A DNA stretch of 64,000 nucleotides from an uncultured Cohaesibacter sp. (GCF_963676275.1 NZ_OY781091.1:248001-312000), one strand, 5' to 3'; counted from the first letter of the stretch, positions 17,512-27,309 are shown. The notes: generated by a model from the sequence alone, not told the origin. Numbers and translations: made by a program.

Positions 17512-20325
17512 TCAAAGCAGGAAGTCGGTCTCTGCCAGAGACGAAATATTCGCGCATTCGATGGTGAAATCAGCCACCGCGTCTCCATCGACATCGCCGA
17601 AGATCATCACATCGGCACCATCAATTTCATACCAGATAGAATTGGCCGCCGCGCTATTGCCACTGAAGGCAAAGCTGTCATCTTCAAGCGAGCTTTCTAT
17701 CGCATCGATATTGGAAAGGTCGATGAGATCTTCCCCGCTATCGAAGGCATAAATCCTGTCGTGGTTGGCTCCCATCTTGCTGTCATTCACGCTATTGAAA
17801 ATGAAGGTGTCTTTGGCTGCGTCAACACCCGCATACATCAGGTCGCGGCCAAGACCTCCGAACAGCGTATCAGCGCCCGAGCCGCCATAGAGTTTGTCGT
17901 GTCCGGCATGGCCGAGCAGCCGGTCATTGCCATTGCCGCCGTTGAGCAGATCATTTCCATTGCCGCCCAAGAGCTTGTCGGCTCCAGCATTGCCAAAGAG
18001 CTGATCTGAGCCATTGCCGCCAAAGAGGCTATCCGCACCGCCATTGCCATAGAGCTTGTCGTTGCCATTATAACCCCGCAGCGCGTTATTGGCAGAATTG
18101 CCCGTAATGACATTGGCCTGCATGTTGCCTGTGCCGTCTACCACGTCACTGCCGGTCAGGGTCAGATCGTCGAGATGCTGGCTATGGGCAACCAGAGAGA
18201 AGGTTACGGAGCTTTCGACCAGATCCTTGCCCTCATCGGCATATTCCCTGACCACGTCTCCGGAATGATTGACGATATAGGTGTCGTCACCAAGGTTGCC
18301 GGACATGGTATCGGCGCCCAGCCCACCATCGAGACGATCGTTGCCCGCTCCGCCGATCAGCGTGTCGGCTCCGACATTGCCGAACAGCTTGTCATTGCCA
18401 GCTCCACCATGTAGCGCATCATCGCCGGTTCCGCCATGAAGCGCATCATGGCCATTGCCGCCATATAGGATGTCCTTGCCGCCACTGCCGAACAGCCTGT
18501 CATTGCCATTCAGGCCGCTCAACTTGTTGCTGGCGCCATTGCCTCTGATGACATTATTCTGCATGTTGCCAGAGCCATCGACGCTCAGATCGCCAATCAG
18601 GGTCAGATTTTCAAGATGCTGACTATGGGCAACCAGCGAAAAGGTCACCGAGCTCTGGACGATATCCGTTCCCTCATTGGCCAATTCCTTGACCTGATCG
18701 CTGCTGTTGCCAACGAAATAGGTGTCATTTCCCTTGTGGCCTGACAAGATGTCGTCGCCGGTGCCGCCATAGATCAGATCATTGCCATCGCCACCATTGA
18801 TGATGTCATTGCCTTCATCGCCAAAGAGAATGTCGTTCCCGGCTCCGCCATAAAGCGTGTCATTGCCTTCGCCACCCTCTATGTCATCCTCACCAGCACC
18901 ACCATTGAGCACGTCATTGCCGGCTTCTCCATATAGAATGTCGTCGCCATTGAAGCCCTTGATCCAGTTTGCATTGTCATTGCCGGAAATAAGATTGTCG
19001 AGGTTGTTTCCGAAGCCGTTGATAGCGGCGTCACCATCAAGAACAAGAGCTTCCACATTCAGCCCTTCTGTCTGAAGGGAGAAAGTCCGCGTGCTGGCGA
19101 TGATATCAAGGCCGGCATTGGCAGCTTCCTTGACGACATCGCCCACATCATCGACATAATAGATGTCATCGCCGATGCCTCCGGCCATGATGTCTGCCCC
19201 AGCTTCACCATCAAGAATGTCGTCGCCCGATCCGCCATAGAGTGTGTCGTTTCCGGCTCCGCCTTCCAGCTTGTCATCACCAGCGCGCCCGTTGATGATG
19301 TCGTCGCCCTCTTCGCCCTGCAATTTTTCATCCAGAGTGGAACCGAGCAGCGTGTCGGCATATTGCGTTCCTCTGACCTGATCGATATTGGAGAGGGTAT
19401 CGGTATCGCCATAACCGTCTGTCGCGGTCCCTGCTGCCAGATCGACATGGACACCGGAGGTGCCTAGGTTGCCATCGGCATCTTCGTAGCCAGCGTCCTT
19501 GGAATAATCGACAAATTCCCGGCCACTGCCTCCGCTATAGGTGTCGTTGCCAGCCAAGCCGATAAATCTTGCATATTCCTGATCGGCACCAATGAAGACA
19601 TCGTCATATGGCGTGCCGCGCACCTCTTCGATGCCGACGAATGTGTCGGTGTCACCATAGCCGTCGGTTGCCTGACCAGCTATGAAACTGACGGTGACCG
19701 CGCCGGTGCCGCCATTCCGATAATCTTCGTTATAGCGTATGACATCATGCTCGCCGACGGCGCCGTCGAAATAGTCGTTTCCCGCGCCGCCATAATAGTA
19801 ATTGTCGTCTCCCAGCCCCCCATAGAGTTCATCATCACCATCGCCACCAAAGAGCGCGTCAGTTCCGTCGCTGCCATAGAGGATATCGTCGCCTTCTTCA
19901 CCATTGAGGATATTGTTGCCAGCATTGCCATAAAGAATGTCGTTTCCCGAGCCCCCGTGGAGTTCATTGTCCCCTGTGTCGCCATAGAGCACATCATTTC
20001 CGGCCTGCCCGAACAGCATGTCATCGCCACTGTCTCCATGAAGCTCGTCATCGCCGTTTCCGCCAAAGAGGGAATCATTGCCGTCATTGCCATGGATTTC
20101 GTCGTTCCCGTCTCCTCCATGGATGATGTCATCGCCGGTGCTGCCATGCAGCGTGTCGGCCCCGTCATCTCCATAGATCACATCGGCTCCGGCGCCCCCG
20201 TCGATGACATCATTGCCACCATCGCCATGGATCTCGTCATCGCCGTCATATCCAAATATTTCATCCCCTTCCGTAGAGGTTCCGTAAAGTACATCATTGC
20301 CGTTTGTTCCGATAATTCTAGCCAT
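17512..20325 (-). CDS. Large RTX-type calcium-binding repeat protein, probably type I secreted
   Basis: 937-residue acidic protein made almost wholly of hemolysin-type calcium-binding nonapeptides (GGxGxDxLx), starting within the first ten residues. Two related non-RTX inserts carry TATDGYGDTDT or QATDGYGDTDT. Three longer modules then alternate with RTX blocks, each with a GDVVxExANxGxD-like segment, a TFSL strand and a GN-rich run. The C-terminus has no nonapeptides and ends in a hydrophobic DFLL tail, as in type I secretion substrates. There is no Sec signal and no protease, lipase or other catalytic domain that I can see. GGGGAG precedes the ATG. No secretion ABC transporter is encoded in the window. 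Likely a surface or matrix protein; function unknown. Confidence 0.88.
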   Translation of the reverse strand: MARIIGTNGNDVLYGTSTEGDEIFGYDGDDEIHGDGGNDVIDGGAGADVIYGDDGADTLHGSTGDDIIHGGDGNDEIHGNDGNDSLFGGNGDDELHGDSGDDMLFGQAGNDVLYGDTGDNELHGGSGNDILYGNAGNNILNGEEGDDILYGSDGTDALFGGDGDDELYGGLGDDNYYYGGAGNDYFDGAVGEHDVIRYNEDYRNGGTGAVTVSFIAGQATDGYGDTDTFVGIEEVRGTPYDDVFIGADQEYARFIGLAGNDTYSGGSGREFVDYSKDAGYEDADGNLGTSGVHVDLAAGTATDGYGDTDTLSNIDQVRGTQYADTLLGSTLDEKLQGEEGDDIINGRAGDDKLEGGAGNDTLYGGSGDDILDGEAGADIMAGGIGDDIYYVDDVGDVVKEAANAGLDIIASTRTFSLQTEGLNVEALVLDGDAAINGFGNNLDNLISGNDNANWIKGFNGDDILYGEAGNDVLNGGAGEDDIEGGEGNDTLYGGAGNDILFGDEGNDIINGGDGNDLIYGGTGDDILSGHKGNDTYFVGNSSDQVKELANEGTDIVQSSVTFSLVAHSQHLENLTLIGDLSVDGSGNMQNNVIRGNGASNKLSGLNGNDRLFGSGGKDILYGGNGHDALHGGTGDDALHGGAGNDKLFGNVGADTLIGGAGNDRLDGGLGADTMSGNLGDDTYIVNHSGDVVREYADEGKDLVESSVTFSLVAHSQHLDDLTLTGSDVVDGTGNMQANVITGNSANNALRGYNGNDKLYGNGGADSLFGGNGSDQLFGNAGADKLLGGNGNDLLNGGNGNDRLLGHAGHDKLYGGSGADTLFGGLGRDLMYAGVDAAKDTFIFNSVNDSKMGANHDRIYAFDSGEDLIDLSNIDAIESSLEDDSFAFSGNSAAANSIWYEIDGADVMIFGDVDGDAVADFTIECANISSLAETDFLL

Positions 20326-20635
20326 AACACTCTCCCCTTGAGTCTCTCTTTCTCGTCATTGGGCAGGTGCCGATCCGCCCTTCCGTGGCCAAGCAAATTC
20401 GCAAGATTTGCAGCACTGAAACTTGCTCCAAAGGGTAGCAGGACAGAACCATTTTGCCCGCTCCCAAATGGGGGAGGCGAGCGCGGATTTTTGTGCATCA
20501 ATGGCGCTTTCATGCCATTTCTGGCCTGGGAAAGCGCAGCAAAAAGGGGGGGCAGGAAACAAGAAGTCTTTGGCGCAGGGGCTGAAAGCCAAATGGCCGC
20601 TTGCCGCTTCTGAAGAAAAGGGAGGGCGGGGGAGA
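20326..20635. other. 310-base intergenic region upstream of RTX gene
   Basis: No convincing gene on either strand. It should hold the RTX promoter and the 3' end of the upstream regulator transcript. A run of seven G residues lies near 20546. No terminator or operator could be assigned. Confidence 0.4.
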
Positions 20636-21784
20636 TCAGGCGTTGCAGAATTGCTCCAGTCGCAGCAGAAGGGCGATCTGGCTGGCCGTGTCGGTTTTCT
20701 GGAAGATGGTCTTAATGCGCGTTCGGGATGTCTCGTAGGAAATCTTGCAAATCAGCGCCGCATCTGTAAGGGATTGCGTTTGCATGAGGGCCTGACACAG
20801 GCGCTGTTCCGCCCTTGTCAATTGATAGGCGCGGGCAAACTCTGTCAGGTCTTCTGCCCGTTGGGTAAGGCCCAGAGGCGTGGCAACAACCAGCACCTGA
20901 GGCTGCTGCAATATCAGGCCACATGGCCGCCCCGTCGGCAATCGGGAAAAGGAAAGCACCCAGTCCCGGGCTTCATCCTGGATCACCATGCGATGGGCCG
21001 GATAGTTGGCGCTGGATGAAACCTTGCGAACAAGAGCAGCAAAGCACTCACTTTGCTTGACATCCCTCAATGTCACGCGCCTTTGGCTGAGAGCGAAAGG
21101 CCCGCCCTGTTGCATCAGGAGCTCGAAAGACCGATTGGCCTCCCGCAACAGGCCCTGCCAGTCGACCACAAAGGCCACTTTGTTGTTGCGGCTGACCATC
21201 GCCGCAAGGCGGGCTGCTCTCTCTTGCCGCCTGTCAAGATGGCGAGACAAGCTGATGGCGCTCTGAAGCGGCGTGCGAAGGCGGTTTATGATGGCAGAGG
21301 CTGGCCTCTCATAAAGGTCAAGAAAGCGGGTTGGGAAATGCAAATTGAACCGCAGCTCGACGCAGGCATCCGGCACCAGCCTCACGCCAATTGCAGAATC
21401 AAAGTCGCCTGCGGTCTTCATCCAGTCATTGTAAAATTCGGTAAGTTCCAGCTCATGCAGCGAAATGACCTTGTCGCTGATCCAGACCTGACCGTCGCGA
21501 TGCGCCATCCAGTGCTTTTCATACGGACTGATCGCGTGGAAATGCTCTGCATAGGTCAGAATATGCCCCGCATCGAGACCGTCAGCCACAGCGAATGGAA
21601 ATTGATCGTTGATGACATCGTGATTCTGGATGGAGGAGAAGGAGCCGGGAAAAAGCGCCGTCATGGCTTTCGGTATCTCTTCCCACGACACCATGCCAAA
21701 GGATGCCGAATTGATCATCTCGGAAATGTCTTGAACAGCCGTCTCAATCGATGTTTGAGAGAAGTTCATGGAGCTCACGCGCAT
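20636..21784 (-). CDS. LuxR-type helix-turn-helix regulator
   Basis: 382-residue protein ending in a LuxR/FixJ-type DNA-binding domain (about residues 315-382: YQLTRAEQRLCQALMQ, SLTDAALICKIS and SYETSRTRIKTIFQKT are its helices). The N-terminal 300 residues contain no response-regulator receiver or autoinducer domain that I recognise; a PAS-like segment VDWQGLLREANRSF lies near residue 230. Start uncertain: the ATG at 21784 or an internal one at 21769, neither with a strong ribosome site. It lies upstream of the RTX gene on the same strand, separated by 310 bases, and may control it. Input signal unknown. Confidence 0.8.
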   Translation of the reverse strand: MRVSSMNFSQTSIETAVQDISEMINSASFGMVSWEEIPKAMTALFPGSFSSIQNHDVINDQFPFAVADGLDAGHILTYAEHFHAISPYEKHWMAHRDGQVWISDKVISLHELELTEFYNDWMKTAGDFDSAIGVRLVPDACVELRFNLHFPTRFLDLYERPASAIINRLRTPLQSAISLSRHLDRRQERAARLAAMVSRNNKVAFVVDWQGLLREANRSFELLMQQGGPFALSQRRVTLRDVKQSECFAALVRKVSSSANYPAHRMVIQDEARDWVLSFSRLPTGRPCGLILQQPQVLVVATPLGLTQRAEDLTEFARAYQLTRAEQRLCQALMQTQSLTDAALICKISYETSRTRIKTIFQKTDTASQIALLLRLEQFCNA

Positions 21785-22045
21785 ATCTCGGGAACGGATC
21801 TAGGCGACACTTTCGGCGTGTCTTTGCTGGCATCTCTTGAACCCGGAGTCTGCGGCAAACAGGACTGCGCCGCAAGACACAATTCGAACTAGGAGAGCTG
21901 GCAGCAAAGCGGGAAAACTCTTCTGCTCAGAGCGTTTCAGGTCGCTTCCGGCAACTTCAGCATCTGGATATTTCATACGCGACAATGCCCGCCAAATGCG
22001 GCTTTGCTCCTTAGTGCGGGCGCGAGAAGTGAAAGGCCGTCGCTG

Positions 22046-23248
22046 CTACTGAGATCGCAGCAGGGTATTCTGGTCGATCATGTGATTGAGGTTGATCAGC
22101 GTTGCGGCTCCCCCCAGAATGCGCGCCTTGCGCCCCACATGACCGGCTTCGATTTCAGGCATCGAAACACCTTGCAAGTCGATCACTTCCATTTGGTGAC
22201 GAAAGGCTTCAACGAGCCGTGCCCGGATCTCTTCGGGAAAGGCGCCATCTATGACCACACCTTCGAAGTCGATCACGGCAAGCGCGGATACCGTGGCATG
22301 GGCCAGATTGCGCGCCGCCCTTTCTATCCATTGGCTGAGGAATGGTTCGAGCCTGTTCCAGTCGGTCGCCTCGTCATAGATATTGAGCTTTTGGTCCGGC
22401 TCCTTGGCCAGCCAATGTTCCAGCACCACCAGCGAAGCGTGATCAACAAGCCGGTCGCCATCCTTGCCCGGCACCCGCATCGGGCCAAAGCCCCCCGCAT
22501 TGCCCTTGCGTCCGGCAAAAACGCTGCCATTGAGCACGATGCCGCCCCCCACAAAGGCACCGATGAAGAAATAGATCCAGTCCTGTAAGCGGTTGCGGCC
22601 GCCAAACACCAGTTCCGCCCGGCAGGCAGCCGTTGCATCATTCTCCAGCACGATGGTCCATGGAACAAGATCTTGCAGGGCCTCCACCAGAGAGAAGCCG
22701 CGCCAGCTGTTCATCTCTTCCAGAGGGGCGTCAAATTCATGGGTCCAGTTCCACAATTCGAATGGTATGGCCAGTCCCATCCCGGCAATCGCTTCGCGCT
22801 TCAGTTTAGCCGAGCGCAACACACTGGCAAGATTGTCCTTGAAAAAGGTGAGCACTCCTTCCGGTGTCGGATAGGGGATAGTCACCCGACGCGAGGCTCT
22901 GATCTGGCCGAGAAAATCGACAACGGCCAGTTCCATGCTTCGGCGTCCCACGGCGAAAGACAGATAATGGCGCACATCGGGATTAAGGCGCATCGGAGTG
23001 GAGGGTTGCCCGATCCGGCCGCGGATCGGCTCGTCGCGCAAAAGGAAGCCGTCTTCCTCCAGCGTGCGGAAAATCGTGGAAATGGCATTGGCAGACAAAC
23101 CGGTTGCACGAGTCGCCTCGGCCTTGCTAACAGCCTTTCCCTCGCGAACGAACTGAAGCACCAGACGCTCGTTATAGCTTCGGATCGCAACCTGATTGGA
23201 GCCCTTCTGGAAGCTTCGCTGTCGGGCTTCGTGATTGTTTTTGCTCAT
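22046..23248 (-). CDS. ROK-family transcriptional regulator
   Basis: 400-residue repressor. The N-terminal winged helix-turn-helix is at about residues 22-75 (SKAEATRATGLSANAISTIF, then DEPIRGRIGQPSTPM, the usual wing). The ROK sugar-kinase fold follows from about 85, with IVLENDATAAC and GAFVGGGIVLNGSVFAG. The ROK zinc-binding cysteine cluster is not obvious, as in several sugar-sensing repressors of rhizobia. It is divergent from the fructose-type ABC operon with 342 bases between and is the probable regulator of that operon. Confidence 0.88.
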   Translation of the reverse strand: MSKNNHEARQRSFQKGSNQVAIRSYNERLVLQFVREGKAVSKAEATRATGLSANAISTIFRTLEEDGFLLRDEPIRGRIGQPSTPMRLNPDVRHYLSFAVGRRSMELAVVDFLGQIRASRRVTIPYPTPEGVLTFFKDNLASVLRSAKLKREAIAGMGLAIPFELWNWTHEFDAPLEEMNSWRGFSLVEALQDLVPWTIVLENDATAACRAELVFGGRNRLQDWIYFFIGAFVGGGIVLNGSVFAGRKGNAGGFGPMRVPGKDGDRLVDHASLVVLEHWLAKEPDQKLNIYDEATDWNRLEPFLSQWIERAARNLAHATVSALAVIDFEGVVIDGAFPEEIRARLVEAFRHQMEVIDLQGVSMPEIEAGHVGRKARILGGAATLINLNHMIDQNTLLRSQ

Positions 23249-23590
23249 ATTCTGACTTTTTAAGTAACCTTTTCAAGGCCCGAGGCGTGAGGGCCGTCTG
23301 CAAAGGCCATTCTAGAAATGCCCGTTTTGCTCCGCAAGGGTCAATCAGCGTCAATAGGATCATGGTATTATTAATTCATTAGGAAGTATTAATTGACAGA
23401 GGAATTGCCTCGGAGTTACCCATGATAGAGCGGCTCATAGCCGCAAGGGAGGAAGCTTCGATTAGAGATTTTTATAATATGTACTGATTGTGCCATTCGA
23501 GGCTTTTGCCCATGGAGGAGACTTTCGGTGGAACGGTGGGAGGATACCGAACCCCGGAAGATTGAGGCAAACAGAACCTGGAGTTCACTT
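23249..23590. promoter_or_regulatory. Divergent promoter region of ROK regulator and fructose ABC operon
   Basis: No gene seen in these 342 bases. An AT-rich stretch contains two copies of ATTAATT (23370-23376 and 23388-23394), 18 bases apart and so on the same face of the helix over nearly two turns. Possible ROK operator; unproven. Confidence 0.4.
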
Positions 23591-24607
23591 ATGAAATATT
23601 TCACAACATTGGCAACTGCTGCGCTAATGACGGCTGGTCTGTCTGTCGCAGCGTCTGCCGCCGACACGTCGGTCTGCCTGATCACCAAGGATGCTACCAA
23701 TCCATTCTTTGTCAAAATGAAGGAAGGCGCCGAAGCCAAGGCCAAGGAACTGGGCGTCAAGCTGCAAAGCTATGCCGGCAAATATGACGGCGACCATGAA
23801 ACGCAGGTCTCGGCAATCGAAACATGCATCGCAGCCGGAGCCGGAGGCATTCTGCTGGTTGCAACCGATTCCAAGGCGATCACCGGTCAGGTCAAAAAGG
23901 CACGTGACGCCGGTCTGGTGGTCATTGCCCTTGATACTCCGCTCGATCCCATGGACGCTGCCGACATGACCTTCGCCACGGACAATTTCCTGGCGGGCGA
24001 ACTGATCGGTCAATGGGCTGCCAAGACGATTGACGATCCGGCCAATGCCAAGATCGGCCTGATCAATATCAACGTCACCCAGCCGTCTGTTGGTGTGCTG
24101 CGCAATCAGGGCTTCCTGACCGGTTTCGGCATCGATATCGGCGACAAGAGCAAATGGGGTGATGAAACCGACAGCCGCATCGTCGGGCAGGAAATCGGCA
24201 ATGGCAACGCAGAAGGTGGCCGCAAGGGCATGGAAAATCTGCTCGCCATCAATCCGGACATCAATGTGGTCTATACCATCAACGAACCGACCGCTGCGGG
24301 CGCCTATGAAGCCCTGAAGGCATTCGGCAAGCAGAATGACGCCATCATCGTATCCGTCGATGGCGGTTGCCCGGGCGTGGCAAATGTCGAAGCGGGCATC
24401 ATCGGTGCCACCGCACAGCAATATCCGCTCGATATGGCAGCAAAGGGCGTGGAAGCCATTGTCAAGGCAGTGGAAACCGGCGAAATGCCAGCCGCTACCG
24501 AAGGCAAGGATTTCTTTGACACAGGCGTTGGCCTTGTCACCGACAAGCCGGTGGAAGGGCTCAAGCAGCTCACCGTCGAAGAAGGCAAGAATCTTTGCTG
24601 GGGTTAA
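23591..24607 (+). CDS. frcB: Fructose-type ABC transporter substrate-binding protein (FrcB-like)
   Basis: 338-residue periplasmic sugar-binding protein of the RbsB/FrcB class. The signal peptide ends in ASAA near residue 22; the mature part starts with [18 protein letters not shown], followed by [16 protein letters not shown] and VDGGCPGV, typical of type I folds that bind furanose or pyranose sugars. The following permease, single-domain ATPase and P-loop kinase reproduce the rhizobial frcBCAK order, so fructose (possibly ribose or mannose) is the best ligand guess. I took the ATG at 23591; the open frame runs back to 23528 without a ribosome site. Confidence 0.88.
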   Translation: MKYFTTLATAALMTAGLSVAASAADTSVCLITKDATNPFFVKMKEGAEAKAKELGVKLQSYAGKYDGDHETQVSAIETCIAAGAGGILLVATDSKAITGQVKKARDAGLVVIALDTPLDPMDAADMTFATDNFLAGELIGQWAAKTIDDPANAKIGLININVTQPSVGVLRNQGFLTGFGIDIGDKSKWGDETDSRIVGQEIGNGNAEGGRKGMENLLAINPDINVVYTINEPTAAGAYEALKAFGKQNDAIIVSVDGGCPGVANVEAGIIGATAQQYPLDMAAKGVEAIVKAVETGEMPAATEGKDFFDTGVGLVTDKPVEGLKQLTVEEGKNLCWG

Positions 24608-24628
24608 GTCTCTTGTGACATATCCAGA

Positions 24629-24653
24629 CGCGGAACGCCCTCGGGGCGTTCCG
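24629..24653 (+). other. Perfect stem-loop between frcB and frcC
   Basis: GCGGAACGCCC (24629-24639) pairs perfectly with GGGCGTTCCGC (24643-24653) around a three-base loop. There is no T-tract, and the permease gene follows 50 bases on. Likely a 3' stabiliser or partial attenuator that keeps binding-protein mRNA above permease mRNA. Confidence 0.65.
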
Positions 24654-24703
24654 CACCCTTGCACCCTCGGGCCAATCCCATGCACCATTAGGAATGTCTT
24701 CTC

Positions 24704-25765
24704 ATGACTGATGCACCTGGCTCTGTTGAGCCGCGCCTGCCAGAGCAGGAGAGTGTCGCGGAATTCAGCAGCTCCCATAAATCAAGCTTTCATCGCCTGC
24801 TTGGCTTTCTACAGGCGACGCCTTCTGCCATCCCGCTTTTTGTGCTGGTATCGGCAATTATCATTTTCGGACTTCTGAACGGCAATCGCTTCTTCTCGCC
24901 CTTCGCGCTGACATTGATCCTGCAGCAAGTGGCGATCGTGGGCATTGTGGCCGTGGCGCAATCGCTTGTGATCCTGACTGCAGGCATCGATCTGTCGGTC
25001 GGTGCCATCGCGGTTCTTTCCTCGGTGATTATGGGCAAATTCACCTTCGATATGGGCCTCCCGCCGGAGCTGGCCGTTTTGTGCGGTCTGGCAACCGGGT
25101 TGATTTTCGGCACAGCCAACGGGCTGCTGGTGGCTTATGTCAAATTGCCGCCCTTCATCGTCACGCTTGGCATGTGGCAGATCGTTCTGGCCACCAACTT
25201 TCTCTATTCTGGCAGCGTCGTTATCCGCAGCGAGGAAATTGCTCAGGTTGCCCCTATTCTGCAGTTTTTCGGACGAACGATCACCATCGGCGGGGCGGTC
25301 TTCACCTATGGCGTGATCCTGATGCTGCTGCTGGTCCTGCTGATGTCCTATATTCTCAGTCAGACCGCTTGGGGGCGTCATGTCTATGCGGTGGGTGATG
25401 ATCCCGATGCCGCCGAGCTTTCCGGCGTTAAGGTCAAGGCCACGCTGGTTTCGGTCTATGCCATTGGCGGCCTCATTTGCAGTTTTGCCGGTTGGGCCCT
25501 GATCGGGCGGCTTGGCTCGGTTTCCCCGCAGGCCGGACAATTGGCCAATATTGAGAGCATCACCGCAGTGGTGATTGGCGGCATTTCGCTGTTTGGCGGC
25601 CGCGGCTCGGTGGCAGGCACCCTGTTCGGAGCCCTCATCGTCGGGGTCTTCACCCTTGGCCTGCGTCTGCTCGGCGCTGACGTCCAGTGGACCTATCTGC
25701 TGATTGGCGCTCTGATCATTTTCGCCGTCACCATCGACCAGACCATACGGAAAGTGAGCCTGTGA
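24704..25765 (+). CDS. frcC: Sugar ABC transporter permease (FrcC-like)
   Basis: 353-residue inner-membrane permease of the RbsC/FrcC class with about ten hydrophobic segments. Landmark motifs are AQSLVILTAGIDLSVGAI near residue 85, ANGLLVAYVKLPPFIVTLG near 138, and AVVIGGISLFGGRGSVAGT near 290. The N-terminal 35 residues are polar and cytoplasmic. Its stop codon overlaps the ATG of the ATPase gene by one base (TGATG), showing translational coupling. It forms the membrane pore for the sugar delivered by the FrcB-like protein. Confidence 0.9.
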   Translation: MTDAPGSVEPRLPEQESVAEFSSSHKSSFHRLLGFLQATPSAIPLFVLVSAIIIFGLLNGNRFFSPFALTLILQQVAIVGIVAVAQSLVILTAGIDLSVGAIAVLSSVIMGKFTFDMGLPPELAVLCGLATGLIFGTANGLLVAYVKLPPFIVTLGMWQIVLATNFLYSGSVVIRSEEIAQVAPILQFFGRTITIGGAVFTYGVILMLLLVLLMSYILSQTAWGRHVYAVGDDPDAAELSGVKVKATLVSVYAIGGLICSFAGWALIGRLGSVSPQAGQLANIESITAVVIGGISLFGGRGSVAGTLFGALIVGVFTLGLRLLGADVQWTYLLIGALIIFAVTIDQTIRKVSL

Positions 25766-26544
25766 TGACCAGCCCGATTCTAACCGCACGCAAATTGAAT
25801 AAACGCTATGGGCGGGTCATTGCGATGGAGGATTGCGATTTCGACCTGCTGCCCGGAGAAATTCTGGCCATTATCGGCGATAATGGCGCGGGAAAATCCA
25901 CCCTGATCAAGGCCCTGTCCGGTGCGCTGCGGCCTGATAGTGGCGAGATCAGGCTTGAAGGCAAACCGGTTCATTTCACCTCGCCCATTCAGGCCCGCGA
26001 ACATGGCATCGAGACCGTCTATCAGACGCTCGCCCTCTCTCCTGCGCTCTCCATTGCCGACAATATCTTCATGGGGCGGGAAATTCGCAAGGACGGGATC
26101 ATGGGCAGCCTGTTCCGCCAGCTCGACAAGAAGAAGATGCAGGATTTTGCCCGCGACAAGCTTTCCGAACTGGGGCTGATGACGATCCAGAATATCGCCC
26201 AGACCGTGGAAACCCTTTCGGGCGGACAGCGGCAGGGGGTGGCCGTTGCCCGCGCAGCCGCCTTCGGCACCAATGTGGTCATTCTCGATGAGCCGACCGC
26301 AGCCCTTGGCGTCAAGGAAAGCCGCAGGGTTCTGGATCTCATCAAGACGGTCAAGAGTAAGGGGATTCCCATTATCCTCATCTCGCATAATATGCCCCAT
26401 GTGTTTGAAGTGGCTGATCGTATCCATGTTCACAGATTGGGCAAGCGGCTTTGCGTCATTGATCCTGCCCAATATTCCATGTCAGATGCGGTTGCTTTGA
26501 TGACAGGGGCGATGACCCCTCCCGATCAAGAGGCGGTTGCATGA
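25765..26544 (+). CDS. frcA: Sugar ABC transporter ATP-binding protein (FrcA-like)
   Basis: 259-residue single-domain ABC ATPase. Walker A GDNGAGKST is at residues 38-46, the signature LSGGQRQGVAVARA is in the middle, and Walker B VVILDEPTAALG follows. FrcA-type systems carry one ATPase domain, unlike the double-domain RbsA class. The true start is the ATG at 25765 overlapping the permease stop; the open frame extends further upstream only by chance. Its 3' end overlaps the following kinase gene by four bases. It energises fructose-type sugar import. Confidence 0.9.
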   Translation: MTSPILTARKLNKRYGRVIAMEDCDFDLLPGEILAIIGDNGAGKSTLIKALSGALRPDSGEIRLEGKPVHFTSPIQAREHGIETVYQTLALSPALSIADNIFMGREIRKDGIMGSLFRQLDKKKMQDFARDKLSELGLMTIQNIAQTVETLSGGQRQGVAVARAAAFGTNVVILDEPTAALGVKESRRVLDLIKTVKSKGIPIILISHNMPHVFEVADRIHVHRLGKRLCVIDPAQYSMSDAVALMTGAMTPPDQEAVA

Positions 26545-27215
26545 AAAAGGAAAGCCTGAAAAGGAAAACGCAAGCGGTGTGCGATCTGGTCGACAGGCTG
26601 AAAAAGCCCGGACGGCGGACGATTGTTGCCATTGCGGGCGCTCCGGCTTCAGGCAAATCGACGCTGGCGGCAGAGGTGGTCAAGGCGCTCAATGCCAAAG
26701 GTGATGCCAAAGGCAATGCGATCGAGGCGGAGCATGAGAGCCCGAATGCGGCCCTGCTGCCCATGGATGGCTATCATCTCGACAATCGAATCCTGAAGGC
26801 GCATGGCTTGCTTGCCCGCAAGGGAGCGCCACAAACCTTTGATGCGGTGGGGTTTTGTGAGGCTGTCAAAGGCCTCGCAAACTCCAGCGCGCTCCGCTTT
26901 TTCCCGACATTTGACCGCAATCTGGATGTCGCAATTGCCGGAGCTATCGAAATTGCGCCCTCGACCCCGATCATCGTGGTGGAGGGCAACTATCTGCTGT
27001 TGCGCTCGGCCCCATGGGACGGGTTGGCTGAGGCCTTTACCGCCAGTGTATTTGTCAATCCCGGCCTTGAGCTGCTTAGACGACGCCTTAACAAGCGCTG
27101 GCTGCGCTATGGGCTGGATCCCGAAGCCGCTGCCAAGCGAACCGAGATGAATGATATGGTCAATGCCCGCCTTGTGCACGAAGAGAGCAGACCGGCCGAC
27201 CTGATGCTCGATTGA
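26541..27215 (+). CDS. frcK: P-loop sugar-associated kinase (FrcK-like)
   Basis: 224-residue P-loop kinase of the uridine kinase/pantothenate kinase-like group. Walker A GAPASGKST is at residues 33-41; LLPMDGYHLDNRIL and IIVVEGNYLLL are family motifs, and an arginine-rich lid (RRRLNKRWLRYG) is near the C-terminus. As fourth gene of an frcBCAK-like operon, overlapping the ATPase gene by four bases, it matches FrcK, whose exact substrate is not well settled. An AAAGG(T)GATGCCAAAGG repeat near 26697-26712 encodes a small internal duplication (NAKGDAKGNA). Confidence 0.85.
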   Translation: MKKESLKRKTQAVCDLVDRLKKPGRRTIVAIAGAPASGKSTLAAEVVKALNAKGDAKGNAIEAEHESPNAALLPMDGYHLDNRILKAHGLLARKGAPQTFDAVGFCEAVKGLANSSALRFFPTFDRNLDVAIAGAIEIAPSTPIIVVEGNYLLLRSAPWDGLAEAFTASVFVNPGLELLRRRLNKRWLRYGLDPEAAAKRTEMNDMVNARLVHEESRPADLMLD

Positions 27216-27277
27216 TCCGATATGCCTTTAAGCCCTTTGCTGTGTGACCGGATCGCCGGATCGGCCCGCATTGATGG

Positions 27278-27309
27278 CTCCCCCAGGGCGATGCCTCGCC
27301 TCGGGGGAG
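27278..27309. terminator. Hairpin between convergent frcK and ugpC-like genes
   Basis: CTCCCCC (27278-27284) pairs with GGGGGAG (27303-27309), and an inner AGG(G)CGA/TCGCCT stem extends it. No T-tract on either side, so termination is possible but unproven; position between two convergent genes favours it. Confidence 0.5.

Noticed and set aside
17512-20325. Short regularly spaced DNA repeats, considered as a CRISPR or tandem satellite
   Set aside because: Period of 27 bases and degenerate copies match the nonapeptide code of RTX repeats in one continuous frame.
19747-20613. Long plus-strand frame across the RTX 5' region
   Set aside because: It is a low-complexity Ile/Val/Ala translation of RTX repeats read backwards and extends into a non-coding region.
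24629-24653. Hairpin after frcB considered as a terminator
   Set aside because: No T-tract, and the permease, ATPase and kinase genes of the same operon follow directly.
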